Assembly (NCBI RefSeq): GCF_038502225.1
Contig: NC_091325.1
Location: forward strand, 33,144,514-33,208,513
DNA length: 64,000 nt
Direction: 5' to 3'
Source of the DNA: Cherax quadricarinatus
Lineage: Eukaryota > Arthropoda > Malacostraca > Decapoda > Parastacidae
Of this stretch, positions 21,945 through 33,230 are shown one piece after another. The notes beneath the pieces are model-generated. The model saw nothing but the letters and a program-made list of their open reading frames with translations. It was not told the origin of the DNA and searched no databases. Made by a program: the position numbers and the translations under genes. Each line of letters starts with the position of its first letter. Within the stretch, counting starts at the first letter, position 1.

Positions 21945-22845
21945 CATAAGAACATAAGAAAGAAAGAACACTGCAGCAGGCCTACTGGCCCATGCGGGGC
22001 AGGTCCATGTCAACCCCCGGCTTAGACCAATGGCCCACCCAGTCAGGTCACCTCTATTTAAGGAAGGAGCACGGCATCTGACCTAGTAGCACCGCTAGTC
22101 AGGTCCAACTAACACCCATCCACACCCACTCACGTATTTATCTAACCTATTTTTAAAGTTACACAACGTCTTAGCTTCTATGACGGTACTCGGGAGTTTG
22201 TTCCAATCATCCACAACTCTATTACCAAACCGGTGCTTTCCTATATCCTTCTTGAATCTGAATTTTCCAACTTAAAACCATTGCTGCGAGTCCTGTCTAG
22301 GCTAGATATTTTTAGCACGTTATTTACATCCCCTTTATTAATTCCTGTTTTCCATTTATACACCTCAGTCACATCATCCCTAATTCTACGCCTTTCGAGA
22401 GAGTGCAGATTCAGGGCCCTCAGTCTATCCTCATAGGGAAGATTTCTGATACATGGGATCATCTTTGTCATCCTCCTCTGTACGTTTTCCAGAGCATTTA
22501 TATCCATTCTGTAATACGGTGACCAGAACTGAGCAGCATAGTCTAAATGAGGCCTAACCAAGGATATATAGAGTTGAAGAACAACCTGAGGACTTCTATT
22601 ATTTATACGTCTAGATATGAAGCCACGAATTCTGTTAGCTTTATTGCCAACACTAATGCACTGTTGTCTTGGTTTCAGATTACTGCTAACCAGAACTCCT
22701 AAATCCTTTTCGCAATCAGCAATATTAAGATCTACATTATTTAGTTTATATATGGCGTGGTTATTATCCTTTCCAACATTTAGAACTTTGCATTTGTCAG
22801 TATTAAACTGCATCTGCCACTTCTCCTACTCAAATAATCCTGGAG
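21945..22845 (-). pseudogene. CR1-like LINE, ORF2 C-terminus and 3' tail
   Basis: A 190-residue minus frame (22241-22813) starting MQFNTDKCKVLNVGKDNN has the post-RT segments DCEKDLGVLVSSNLKP, VLQLYISLVRPHLDYAAQFW, ALENVQRRMTKMIP, RLRALNLHSLERRRIRDDV. After a frameshift near 22255 it continues RFGNRVVDDWNKLPSTVIEA and LDKYVSGCGW to a stop near 22090. The 3' end on the plus strand starts ATAAGAACATAAGAAAGAAA (21953-21972), a short-period tail like CR1-group LINEs. 5' truncated at about 22845, just after the RT palm, so YxDD is absent. The family is distinct from E, F and G. Confidence 0.85.
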
Positions 22846-23320
22846 TGCTCTAATGTCATCATTAGAATGAATTGGAGGGCCTGTTTTGGTTTCAAAATAG
22901 AAAAATTTATTGAAAAAAATTAACTCGGTAGGAATGATAGATATATCAAAGAATTTCTTGCAAAATAAACCCTTTGAAAAACATAGAATTTATAGCAAAT
23001 ATAATATCAGTAATTATGGTAATGACGTCACTAATGTAAAATTAAGGAGACGTTTTACATAATCGTCTCGAGGAAACTCTAGACTCTCCGATTTTTTACT
23101 GAGAGAGGCAGCTACTGGGAAGAGGGGGGGTGGGGGGCGACGACGCGGGGGGATGGGGAAAAATAACATTATCTAGGGGGCAGTAACATGCAGGAAGACA
23201 TAACATGCTAACACAGGTGTTTTTGCTCTGCTTGAAATTGTATACATATGTAGTGATTTCTTAAAGAAGTCGTGGGCAATGTATGAAACACTGACGAATG
23301 TAGAGATAATGACCAGGAAA
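22846..23320. other. spacer, nothing recognised
   Basis: Mostly AT-rich, with one G-rich patch (about 23120-23158). No ORF, tandem repeat or RNA gene seen. Confidence 0.6.
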
Positions 23321-23801
<481 letters not shown>

Positions 23802-23973
23802 CTATTGGTAAAAAAAAAATAGTTTAAAAGATGGGGTGGTAGGGGAAGTGGAATATTCATTTGGCTTCAGGAAGAAATCCAAATATTCTTCCTTGAAGCC
23901 TTTTTATCCACTTCTCCGAGGCTATGGGTCCCACAATTTACACCAGAGGTGGACCCCATCCTATATATAAAAA

Positions 23974-24091
<118 letters not shown>

Positions 24092-24169
24092 ATAAGGTCA
24101 CAGTAAACAGGTGATTTCAAAATATGCAAAACAACCACTCTGAAAGAATAGAGAAATTCCAAGCGCTTT

Positions 24170-24213
24170 CGTGACTACTCACATTATCATTATTGATAAT
24201 GTGAGTAGTCACG
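24170..24213. repeat. 19-bp perfect inverted repeat (hairpin) beside C2
   Basis: Arm 24170-24188 (CGTGACTACTCACATTATC) and its exact reverse complement 24195-24213, with loop ATTATT. It sits 6 bp outside the left end of C2. The adjacent GAGAAATTCCAAGCGCTTTC wording is familiar from decapod repeats, possibly Penelope-like, but I cannot prove that here. Confidence 0.9.
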
Positions 24214-24219
24214 AATGCG

Positions 24220-24655
24220 TATTACAACCCAGGAGTCCAAATGGCCTGTTATCCTGGGTGTAAAGGGAGCAAAATAAACACAGCAGAAAAAGTTTAGACT
24301 TATATTATCCTTCACCAATTTAGAACAGCAATATGTACACTATGTACACTATGTACAGTGATAGGTATTAGTGCACTCCACGGTAAGCAAGGCAGAAATA
24401 GAAGCCACAAGAGAGCAGACCGTGCTTCAACCAGCTCTAGAATGGGAATGACAAGTGCAGACAGGAGAGTGGTACCCACATAACCTCTGCGATTGTCAAA
24501 ACCATCTTCTTATTGGCTGGAACCTGGTCACTAGTTGAACGACGGGGCCCCATCATCAACGCTCAGTCACCTGGTTCGCTGGTTGGTGGAGACAGCCTGT
24601 AAATGAGGGTGTGTACATGCGCCGAATAAAGGTTACGTACTCTTTGCATGCCACA
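24220..24655 (-). repeat. C2 3' LTR
   Basis: 436 bp, with the same ends as the C1 LTRs (TGTGGCATGC to GGGTTGTAATA in element orientation). It contains an extra CTATGTACA repeat unit relative to C1. The PPT follows on the plus strand at 24656. Between LTR and pol (24666-25008) is noncoding 3' sequence. Confidence 0.93.
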
Positions 24656-25008
24656 CCCCCACCCCGAGAAGGCTCAGGATTAGGCTGCCACCTCCCAGTG
24701 GTAACCGTGCCGCCATGGCACAAAATAATGGGACTGCCTTTCCTCTCCAGCATCGAACTCTCAGAGCTCGGCTTTTCTAGTGACCAAAAGCCAAACCCTA
24801 AACTCAGAGTGAGACAGCAGTCTGTCGGGCTAGCATAGGTCCAAGATACAGACCGACGGTAGCCCGCACTCCCTCACTAAAAGAAAACCCCACACCAGGG
24901 GATAAAAAAAAGAGCTTGAAAGGGGTTACCACAAGTAACCTAACATCCTAATCTAATTAAATAATCTAGTTAGATTCTAGATAAAGAATCTGCTAACATA
25001 TTTTCTTT

Positions 25009-25842
25009 TTATGCAATATGTACAATTGTAATATTATTGGGCTTCAGCCTTAGCGTCCAGCGCATGACCCTTGTGTTGTGGTTCTTCATGGCTTGGAGAT
25101 ATACTAGAGGATTGTGATCACTGTAGACTGTGACCACCTGCGATGTCTGGCCCACATAAACATCGAAATGCTCTAAAGCCAGTACCAGTGCGAGGGCTTC
25201 TTTTTCAATGGAAGAGTAAGCCCTCTGATGCGGCTGGAACTTTGCAGAGTAGTAAGCTACAGGCTGCAACTCCTCTTTCCCGTTTTGCAATAATACTGCC
25301 CCAACCCCAGACTCACAAGCATCAACCTGTAATGAAAAAGGTTTGGAGAAGTCTGGAGACAAAAGAATGGGTGAGGTACACAATAATCTTTTTGCTTTGT
25401 CAAAAGCATTGTTACAGTCTGGGGTCCAATTAAAGGGAACTTTGTGACTGGTAAGAGAGGTAAGAGGGGCTACAATATCTGAGAAATTCTTACAGAATCT
25501 TCTGTAAAATCCTATCATGCCTAGGAAACGTTGAAGAGATTTCCTATCATGAGGAACTGGATAATCTTTAATAGCAAGAACTTTAGCAAGTTTAGGAGCA
25601 ACTTTACCACTACCTACTTCATGGCCTAGAAAAGTGATAGTGGCCTGGCCAAAGGAAGATTTAGATAAATTAACTGTTAAATGGGAACTCTGAAAGGTCT
25701 CAAAAAGAGCCTTAAGTCTAAGTAGGTGTTGATCCCAAGTATCAGACACCACAACAATATCATCTAGGTACGCTGCCGTGCCTTCAAGTCCTTTAATAGC
25801 CTGATGGATAAGTTTCTGGAATGAAGAGGGGGAATTTTTCAT
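25009..25842 (-). pseudogene. pol: C2 pol: RT palm, thumb and RNase H
   Basis: 277-residue frame starting MKNSPSSFQKLIHQAIKG. It has RT motif C AAYLDDIVVVSDTWDQHLL (about residues 22-40), FLGMIGFYRRFCKNF, and RNase H segments LQVDACESGVGAVLLQ, SIEKEALALVLALEHFDV and YSDHNPLVYL. It is separated from the upstream frame by a one-base deletion in a G run (GAAGGGGTAACTG near 25845, versus five Gs in C1). It ends at VHIA where C1 reads on to NVLADSLSRV, so the last residues are lost by a further mutation. Confidence 0.9.
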
Positions 25843-28751
25843 TCCGAAGGGGTAACTGTGTATTGATAATGACCTCCTGGAATTACGAAGGCAGAGATTT
25901 CCTTCGCCTTATCCGTCAAAGGTACCTGATAGTAACCTTTAAGGAGATCTAACTTGGACACAAAAGTAGCCTTACCCACAAAGTCAATTACGTCATCCAG
26001 ACGAGGAAGAGGGTAAGCATCTGTAATTGTGACCTCATTCACCTTACGGTAGTCTGTACACATACGAAACCCTCCATCAGCCTTCTTAACAAGGATGCAC
26101 GGTGAAGCCCATGGACTAGATGACTCCTCCACTAAACCATGCTTTAACAAAAATTCTACTTCCTGCTGAAGTAGCCTCTGCTTTTCAGGATTAGCTCTGT
26201 AGGGGGAGAGTTTAATAGGTTTAGAGTTTCCCACATCTACATCATGATAACCTAACGTACATTTTTTCGGCACATCCGAAAAAATATTAGGATATGACTG
26301 TAGAAGCTCAGTTAAACTTGTTGCTTGCGTTTCAGATAGTCCCTCCATTAAAGGGCTAGGATCCTTGAGGAGGACAGAATTTGAAAGTTTAACATTAATT
26401 TCAGAGATAGAGTGCAAAGAATCAGAGTCGTCCTCAGAGGTAGAGGACAGAGTCATTACTGGGACTTTATCTGGTGTATGAAAAGATTTTAATTGATTAA
26501 TGTGGTAAGTTTTAGTTTTTGAGGTCTTATCAATGGGAGCTACCACATAATTTACATCAGATAATCTACTTACAATCTGCATAGGTCCCGTAAATCTAGC
26601 TTTCAAGGTGTGGCCAGGTATAGGTTCCTGCACCAACACCTTGTCTCCTGGATGGAAGGAGCGGAATTGTGCACTTCTGTCATACCTCTGTTTCATCTTA
26701 CTTTGAGCTGTCTTTAGGTTAGCCTTGGCTAACTGACGTGCCACCTGCAACCTTGAAGACGGGTTGTAGAGTGTTGAGCTAACGTCTTCTCCCATCCATC
26801 CTTCTTTGAGCACCCGAAGAGGACCTCGTACATTGTGCCCAAAGATCAGCTCAAACGGACTATACCCTGTAGACTCTTGCACCGTCTCTCGTACTGAGAA
26901 CAGCAACAAAGGTAGTGATTCATCCCAGTCTGTAGGAAAGTGCATGCAAAAAGTTCTCATCATGGTTTTTAACGTCTGATGGAATCTTTCCAAGGCGCCT
27001 TGGGACTGAGGATGATAGGCAGTGGATAAGTTGTGGATTATCCCTAACCTAGTTAATGCTTCCCTAAATGCTTTGGCAGTGAAGTTAGTACCTTGATCAC
27101 TTTGAATAGTTTTAGGAATGCCAAAACAAGAAATAAATTTGGTTAAAGCTTTGAGAATAGCTTTAGTATTAATACTGCGCATGGGAATTGCTTCAGGATA
27201 TCTGGTTACTTTATCCATAATCGTAAATAAATATTGATTTCCAGACTTTGACCTAGGTAGTGGACCTACACAATCTATAATTAAATCTGCAAAAGGTTCT
27301 CCATCAGCAGGTATAGGTTGGAGAGGTGCAGGTTTAATGGAATGTCCAGGTTTCCCTACTTGCTGACATTCTCGGCAACACCTAATATGATTCTTCACAT
27401 CTTGCTTTAATTTTGGCCAATAAAATTCTTTTGTGATTCTATACAAGGTTTTAGTAATTCCTAAGTGACCTCCAAATGAAGTATTATGAGCTATATTTAA
27501 TATTTGAGGTCTAAACTTTGTTGGAACCACTAACCTGTCAGACAATTGCCGGCCCTCTATCTCCTTACCAGTCTCAGTGCAGATCAAATAATCGTTTTTA
27601 AGTTCATACTTGACCGGATGATCCAAAGAGGATTTACCCATGGCTGCCTGAAAAGCGAATTTTAAAGAAGGGTCCTTTCGTTGTTCCTCCCGGAAGGACA
27701 GTCCCTCGGGCATGGAAACAGAGATATCTGGTAATCCTGCAACCTGGGAATAGGAAGGCTTGATCGGGGTCTGTTCACTTGATCTACGAGGCTCTGGCCA
27801 GTTTTCCTCATAAAACAAAGTGGCTATTCCGAGATCGGAGTCGTCAAAGGATAGGTAAACATTCTCGCCAGACAACCCTTGGGATGTTGCCCGAGTTATG
27901 GCCAACACCGGAGAAGAATTAATCATTATAGGTTCAGGACACACACTAGCAGTAGTAATGTTATTACCCAGTAATAACATGGCATCTTTCATGGGGAATC
28001 CTTTGGAAACACCCACAGTCAAGTACCCAGTGTAATATTTGCACTGTACATAAATTTTATGCAAAGGGACAGAATATATAGCTCCTCCAAATGCTTCCAA
28101 TAAAACAGAGGAATTCAAGGAAGTGTTCTTTGAAAGGGGTAATATTCCTTCTCTTATAAGTGAGCAATATGCTCCAGTATCTCTAAAGGTTTTAACTTCA
28201 GTTGTTTCTGAGTTTTCCTGAAGGGAAATAAGACTCTTACAATAATAAGGGGCCATCCCTTTTTCTACTTCTCTCGGGGACATGTTACTAGGGATATTAG
28301 AGATTTTCGCGATGGGTTGGGGCTTGTGGGGGCAGTTGGGACGGATATGACCTACTTTGTTACAGAGGAAGGAGACGACAGGCTTGCCCTTTACTCCCTG
28401 CGGACATTGCAACTGGTGTTGCTCTGGCTGGTGTCTCTCTGGATACTGTTGTCGAGATGCACCATGTTGAGTAGTTTGTCTCTCAGCAGGTGGACCATAA
28501 GTTGAGAAGCGTGGCTCACCAGGTGACTTAGTTGGCTGACGTAGACGTTCTCCCTCCGGCTGGCACTTCATTCTCCAAGGTTGACGATCTCTGCTCATGC
28601 CAGGCTGTTGAAAAGAGAGACGGGACCGCTCGGACAAGGAGCGGTTAGTTTCGAAGGTATCAGCCAACCTGGCTGCTTCCAATGCAGTGGTTAAGTCACG
28701 ATCCTGCAGAAAGACTAACCTCTGGTCCCACAGACTCCAGCAGGTTGCCAA
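25839..28751 (-). pseudogene. gag-pol: C2 gag C-terminus, protease, integrase and RT fingers
   Basis: 970-residue open frame. Order: end of the capsid-like domain (VFLQDRDLTTALEAARLADT), knuckle region FLCNKVGHIRPNC in which the first cysteine of the CCHC is replaced by serine (VVSFLCNK, where C1 has VVCFRCNK), protease FRDTGAYCSLI, integrase HHCC and DD35E (DCVGPLPRS, QSDQGTNF, GALERFHQ), then RT to PLTDKAKEISAFVIPGGHYQ. It carries the RT segment FVSKLDLLKGYYQVPL that is destroyed in C1. The frame ends at the one-base deletion near 25845. Apart from frameshifts it is nearly complete. Confidence 0.92.
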
Positions 28752-29565
28752 TCAGAATAAGCTGCACCAGATTTTCGAAGGTGACGACACCACTTGCTTT
28801 ATACCAGCTGGTAAAAGCTTTGGTCTGTTGACGCACAAAGTCCACTAGGGATTGACCAAGCTGTCGTCTGCCCAGCTTAAAAAGCTTGCGATACTTAGCT
28901 GGGATACATGTATATGCTCTCAAAACTGTGGTTTTCACTACTTGATAATCAGAAAATTCAGCGTCATTTAATACTGACGTAAATTCCTGTGCCTTACAAA
29001 ACAGTGCTGTGTGAACCAACGATGCCCAATGCTGTTCCGGCCACCTCAAGGCTCGAGCCGGATTTTCGAAGCTTTCGAAAAATTGTTCTGGTTCGGCCTC
29101 ATTGAAGCGGGGGACAAGCTGTACTGCTTTCTGTAAACTAAAATCATTTACAGAATGCAAAAACTGCCTCCTTTCTCTTTCCCTATAAAATTCTTCTCTT
29201 GCGAACGCTCTCTGTTCCCTAGTTTGCTCAAGATTGATTTTTGCCAGCTCAAGTGCCAACGCCGCTGATTCACCTCGAGACAACCCTGCTGCACTATACT
29301 CACCATTTTGTTCCGTTGTATCATCTTCCTCCTGCGAGAACATAGTAGTTTTTTCCCTAGCTCCCGTAGAGGGAGGAGTCTGATGTACCATCTCTTCTTC
29401 TCGAGCTTTGTCAGCAATCAGTGAACGCAGTTGCGCAGCTGTGAGAGTGCGTTTGTATTTAATGCCAATGGAACAAGCAATTTGCCAACAACGCTGTAGG
29501 AACAATATAGGTAGGTTATGCAAAGTATATGCCGACACCAGACGTCTGACTTGTCTAGGTGGCAT
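28696..29565 (-). pseudogene. gag: C2 gag N-terminal part
   Basis: 289-residue frame from ATG at 29565 (MPPRQVRRLVSAYTLHNLP). It contains the N-terminal helix-rich region, the charged helix (LEQTREQRAFAREEF) and the SCAN/capsid-like domain (LVPRFNEAEPEQFFESFENP...LIGNLLESVGPEV). A frameshift at about 28720 (GPEV then SLSAGS, where C1 has GPEVRVFLQDRD) separates it from the rest. The start matches C1 exactly. Confidence 0.9.
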
Positions 29566-30017
29566 AAGTTATTCGCTATGCACAGTACGATTGCAGAATA
29601 CCCCAACGTAACACGTTAATTTGCAGAACACACTTGGCTATGCACAGCACGATTGCAGAATACGCATACAAGGTGGATACGCAATAGCAAAGCTGACTGC
29701 AAAATTCTCCACACCGAACATGCTAGTAGCAACTGACACACAAAATTTGTAAAGCAATGCCATTCAGCCAGCTACACACTGTTCTACAAGATTAACATTA
29801 GCGAAGCGAGCACACCGAACAAGCTAGTAGCGAGCTGTTGAACGATCACACAATAGCAAGGCTGACCATAGCAAAGTAACTGACACGCAAAATTTGTAAA
29901 GCGTTGGCAAAGCTAATGCAATGCCAGACAACAAACTGCACAATGTTCCTGCTACCAGCTTCACCCTAGGCTCAACCCTTTCTCTAAGTCCAGCTCCAGC
30001 TCCTGGACAGGCCCCCA

Positions 30018-30452
30018 TATTACAACCCAGGAGTCCAAATAGCCTGTTATCCTGGGTGTAAAGGGAGCAAAATAAACACAGTAGAAAAGTTTTGACATAT
30101 ATTATCCTTCACCAATTTAGAACAGCAATATGTACACTATATGCACTATGTACAGTGATAGGTATTAGTGCACTCCACGGTAAGCAAGGCAGAAATAGAA
30201 GCCACAAGAGAGTAGAACGTGCTTCAACCAGCTCTAGAATGAGAATGACAAGGGCAGACAGGAGAGTGGTACCCACATAACCTCTGCGATTGCCAAAACC
30301 ATCTTATTATTGGCTGGAACCTGGTCACTGGTTGAACGACGGGGCCCCATCATCAACTCTTAGCAACCTGGTTCGCTGGTTGGGGGAGATAGACTGTAAA
30401 TGAGGGTGTGTACATGCGCCGAATAAAGGTTATGTACTCTTTGCATGCCACA
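30018..30452 (-). repeat. C2 5' LTR
   Basis: 435 bp. PBS immediately after it in element orientation (30000-30017), then a leader of about 430 bp (29566-29999). About 20 differences from the 3' LTR by eye. Confidence 0.93.
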
Positions 30453-30740
30453 AAGAGACATTGAGGGAAGGTGCCATTGTAAGTGAAGCATCAACATGAT
30501 GGCCAACTGCAGCTGGATCTTTGAAAAAAAGCAAGAAAACACTATCATACATAAACGGACTTGTAACAAATGCATTTTCAAGGGATAAGACAAATTTAAC
30601 AAAAGGTCGGGAACTTCTAAGTGTTAAAATTTATAAATATTTTAAATGGTACTTGGTGTCACTTAAATTTATTAATATTTATCTTTACTGTTTACATGTG
30701 ATAAGACTATTTTATGTGTACACTTTGTCTACACCATCGT

Positions 30741-30973
30741 GTGAAGAAACACTAAATTTATGTTTTTTTATTATCACACTGGCCGATTCCCACCAAGGCA
30801 GGGTGGCCTGAAAAGAAAAACTTTCACCATCATTCACTCCATCACTGTCTTGCCAGAAGGGTGCTTTACACTACAGTGGTGAGTGAATGATGGTGAAAGT
30901 TTTTCTTTTTCGGGCCATCCTGCCTTGGTGGGAATCGGCCAGTGTGATAAAAAAAAAATTAGTGTTTCTTCAC
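30741..30973. repeat. long inverted repeat made of two LINE 3' tails
   Basis: Left arm 30741-30838 and right arm 30881-30973 are near-perfect reverse complements. They include the LINE tail GGGAATCGGCCAGTGTGATA plus the flanking word GTGAAGAAACACTAA / TTAGTGTTTCTTCAC. The loop is about 42 bp. The arms match the decayed RTE-like 3' end at 21260-21325. Because flanking sequence is included, this is either a palindromic insertion with an inverted target copy or an inverted duplication. Confidence 0.85.
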
Positions 30974-31506
30974 ACTAAATGACTGAGAAACTTTTACATT
31001 GCATTTGGAATCAGCAACGCAAATAGATGGAAAATATGTGAAAGTAAACTAAAAAAACTTTTAACGTGATTTATTTTATAGGCCTGTGATTTTTTTTCAC
31101 TTTCTGTACCTATATTTCTTCTCTCAATCTACTCTGTACTCCTCTCCCTCGCTAAGCTTCCCTTCCCACTCGTATTAACTCTTCCTCCCTCACTTCCCCC
31201 CTCTTACCCCCAACTTTACGTGGTTTTTGCTCTCGGGTAATAAGCTTAAAAATCACTTAACGTCAAGCTGTCCATCTATTACACCAATTTGTGTTTATGT
31301 TTCTCTGCAGCTAACCTGTCTTTATTTATCCCTTTAACTTTGTTCATGCTCATATTCATACTCGTCTGCCTCCTCTTCCTCTGTATATAATGTTTCACTC
31401 AGTTGAGTGAAATATTATTTACAGAGGAAAAAAAGAATTACAACTTAACCCCTTTGTTCTTTGCATATATAATACCTTATAATGTAATAGGAAGATAATA
31501 TCGATG
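30974..31506. other. AT-rich spacer, nothing recognised
   Basis: Pyrimidine-rich stretches and a (T)n tract; no ORF or RNA signal. 30453-30740 on the other side of the inverted repeat is likewise featureless. The spacer ends at the D1 target duplication (31507-31518). Confidence 0.6.
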
Positions 31507-31805
31507 AGTTGAATAATTTTTTTATATTTTATTTAAAAGACATACATAGTACATAAAAGCAAACGACAAATTACATACGAAAACAGTGGTGGAAAAAAAA
31601 AATACCTCAATTACAACAATAAGTCTTACAATATATGTTGCAAAATTCTGCATAATTCATGTACTTTCCAATTAATATGGTACATCTGAAAGACACAAAT
31701 CTGTACAGTAAACAATGACCATTCCAATCCTTGGAGTGATGACATTATGTCTGGAACACTAAATCTAACCTAAAGACCCCTTGGCAAGTACATCTAATTC
31801 CTGAT

Positions 31806-32400
31806 TGTACATCCTGCCACGGAATGTACACCTTACATTGTACATCCTGTCACGGAATGTACACCTTACATTGTACATCCTGTCACGGAATGTACACCTT
31901 ACATTGTACATCCTGCCACGGAATGTACACCTTACATTGTACATCCTGTCACGGAATGTACACCTTACATTGTACATCCTGTCACGGAATGTACACCTTA
32001 CATTGTACATCCTGTCACGGAATGTACACCTTACATTGTAGATCCTGCCACGGAATGTACACCTTACATTGTACATCCTGCCACGGAATGTACACCTTAC
32101 ATTGTACATCCTGTCACGGAATGTACACCTTACATTGTACATCCTGTCACGGAATGTACACCTTACATTGTACATCCTGTCACGGAATGTACACCTTACA
32201 TTGTACATCCTGTCACGGAATGTACACCTTACATTGTAGATCCTGCCACGGAATGTACACCTTACATTGTACATCCTGCCACGGAATGTACACCTTACAT
32301 TGTACATCCTGTCACGGAATGTACACCTTACATTGTACTTCCTGTCACGGAATGTACACCTTACATTGTACATCCTGCCACGGAATGTACACCTTACATT
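31806..32400. repeat. 33-bp minisatellite, 18 copies, in the D1 3' UTR
   Basis: The unit begins TGTACATCCTGYCACGGAAT and continues TGTACACCTTACAT. Because 33 is a multiple of 3 and no frame contains a stop, both strands show long repeating frames (11-residue units), which are artefacts. A GTAGATCC variant recurs 198 bp (six units) apart (32041 and 32239), giving a higher-order period. Each unit carries two TGTAC words forming short inverted pairs. The sister copy D2 lacks this array at the corresponding end. Confidence 0.95.
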
Positions 32401-33230
32401 CTGAAAACACTACCCTCCCCCCCCTTCTTGCATGTCAATCCACCTGACACGTAACAATCTTTATATATAACTGTATATTGTGTGAAATACTTTCATTATT
32501 CCATATTGAACAACATGATACGTTCAGTATCACTCAATGTATTGATATAATATAAAATTCAATTCTACATGATTCATGTACAACGTATATCTACTAAACA
32601 CCCAAACATATCACCTTCTCCAGGAAGGTATAAATATATACATATGAAGCATACACTTTACAACACAACCAGTAAAACAAACAAAAACTAATCCTATGTC
32701 ATCCATCTAATACCATACAATATATGTCATCTCAAAGGTAACCAAAACCTACGGGCTCTATAGAGCTCCCATGAAAAAACAATATGTAATGAAAACACAA
32801 GATGAGTCAAGCTTTTCTAAAAATAGTTCAACCATTCATTAAAACCACTACTAAGATGTAAGTCTTTTTACATAATACATAACAGTGCATGACCTTCACA
32901 CGTCGATAAATACTAATGGCTTCCTACCACACTCAGTACCTCATGTTTATATATAGATTTCGCTTTCACACAGTGCACCCACATTGTCATTACATTACAC
33001 ACATACCAATAATTTCGTTTCATATATATAATATTCCATCACACTACGACGTCTGTCGTTCTTTATCAATTGCACAATTAATAATTAAACTGAAGAACTT
33101 GTATCGTTCACAACACACAACCCGCTCATCACACAGTCAAAGGCACTTATGTCTCAGTACTATATTCATTCTCATCCACACAAAAACCTTTCACACTGTC
33201 CTTATCGGGAAGACAGCCCGCCGCGACCCC
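32401..33230 (-). other. D1 3' untranslated region
   Basis: Noncoding sequence of the LINE between the ORF2 end and the minisatellite. AT-rich, with no ORF resembling a known family. Confidence 0.7.

Larger units (their letters stand above)
24220..30452 (-). mobile_element. Gmr1-like Ty3/gypsy retrotransposon C2 (older copy)
   Basis: A 6.2-kb element of the same family and orientation as C1. LTRs 24220-24655 (436 bp) and 30018-30452 (435 bp) differ at roughly 20 sites by eye, so this insertion is much older than C1. Flanking 5-mers (ATGCG left, AAGAG right) do not match, so the target duplication has mutated or the ends have been rearranged. The PBS is at 30000-30017 (TGGGGGCCTGTCCAGGAG on minus) and the PPT at 24656-24665. 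The gag-pol frame is broken near 28700 and 25842; the RT region has no LINE insertion, giving the intact reference for the C1 break. Confidence 0.95.

Noticed and set aside
31806..32400. Possible CRISPR-like array
   Set aside because: The units are contiguous with no unique spacers, and the context is a eukaryotic LINE.
31765..32447. Long opposing reading frames (about 200 residues each) of 11-residue repeats
   Set aside because: They arise from a 33-bp tandem repeat with no stop in these frames; both strands are open at once, and the array lies in a LINE 3' UTR.
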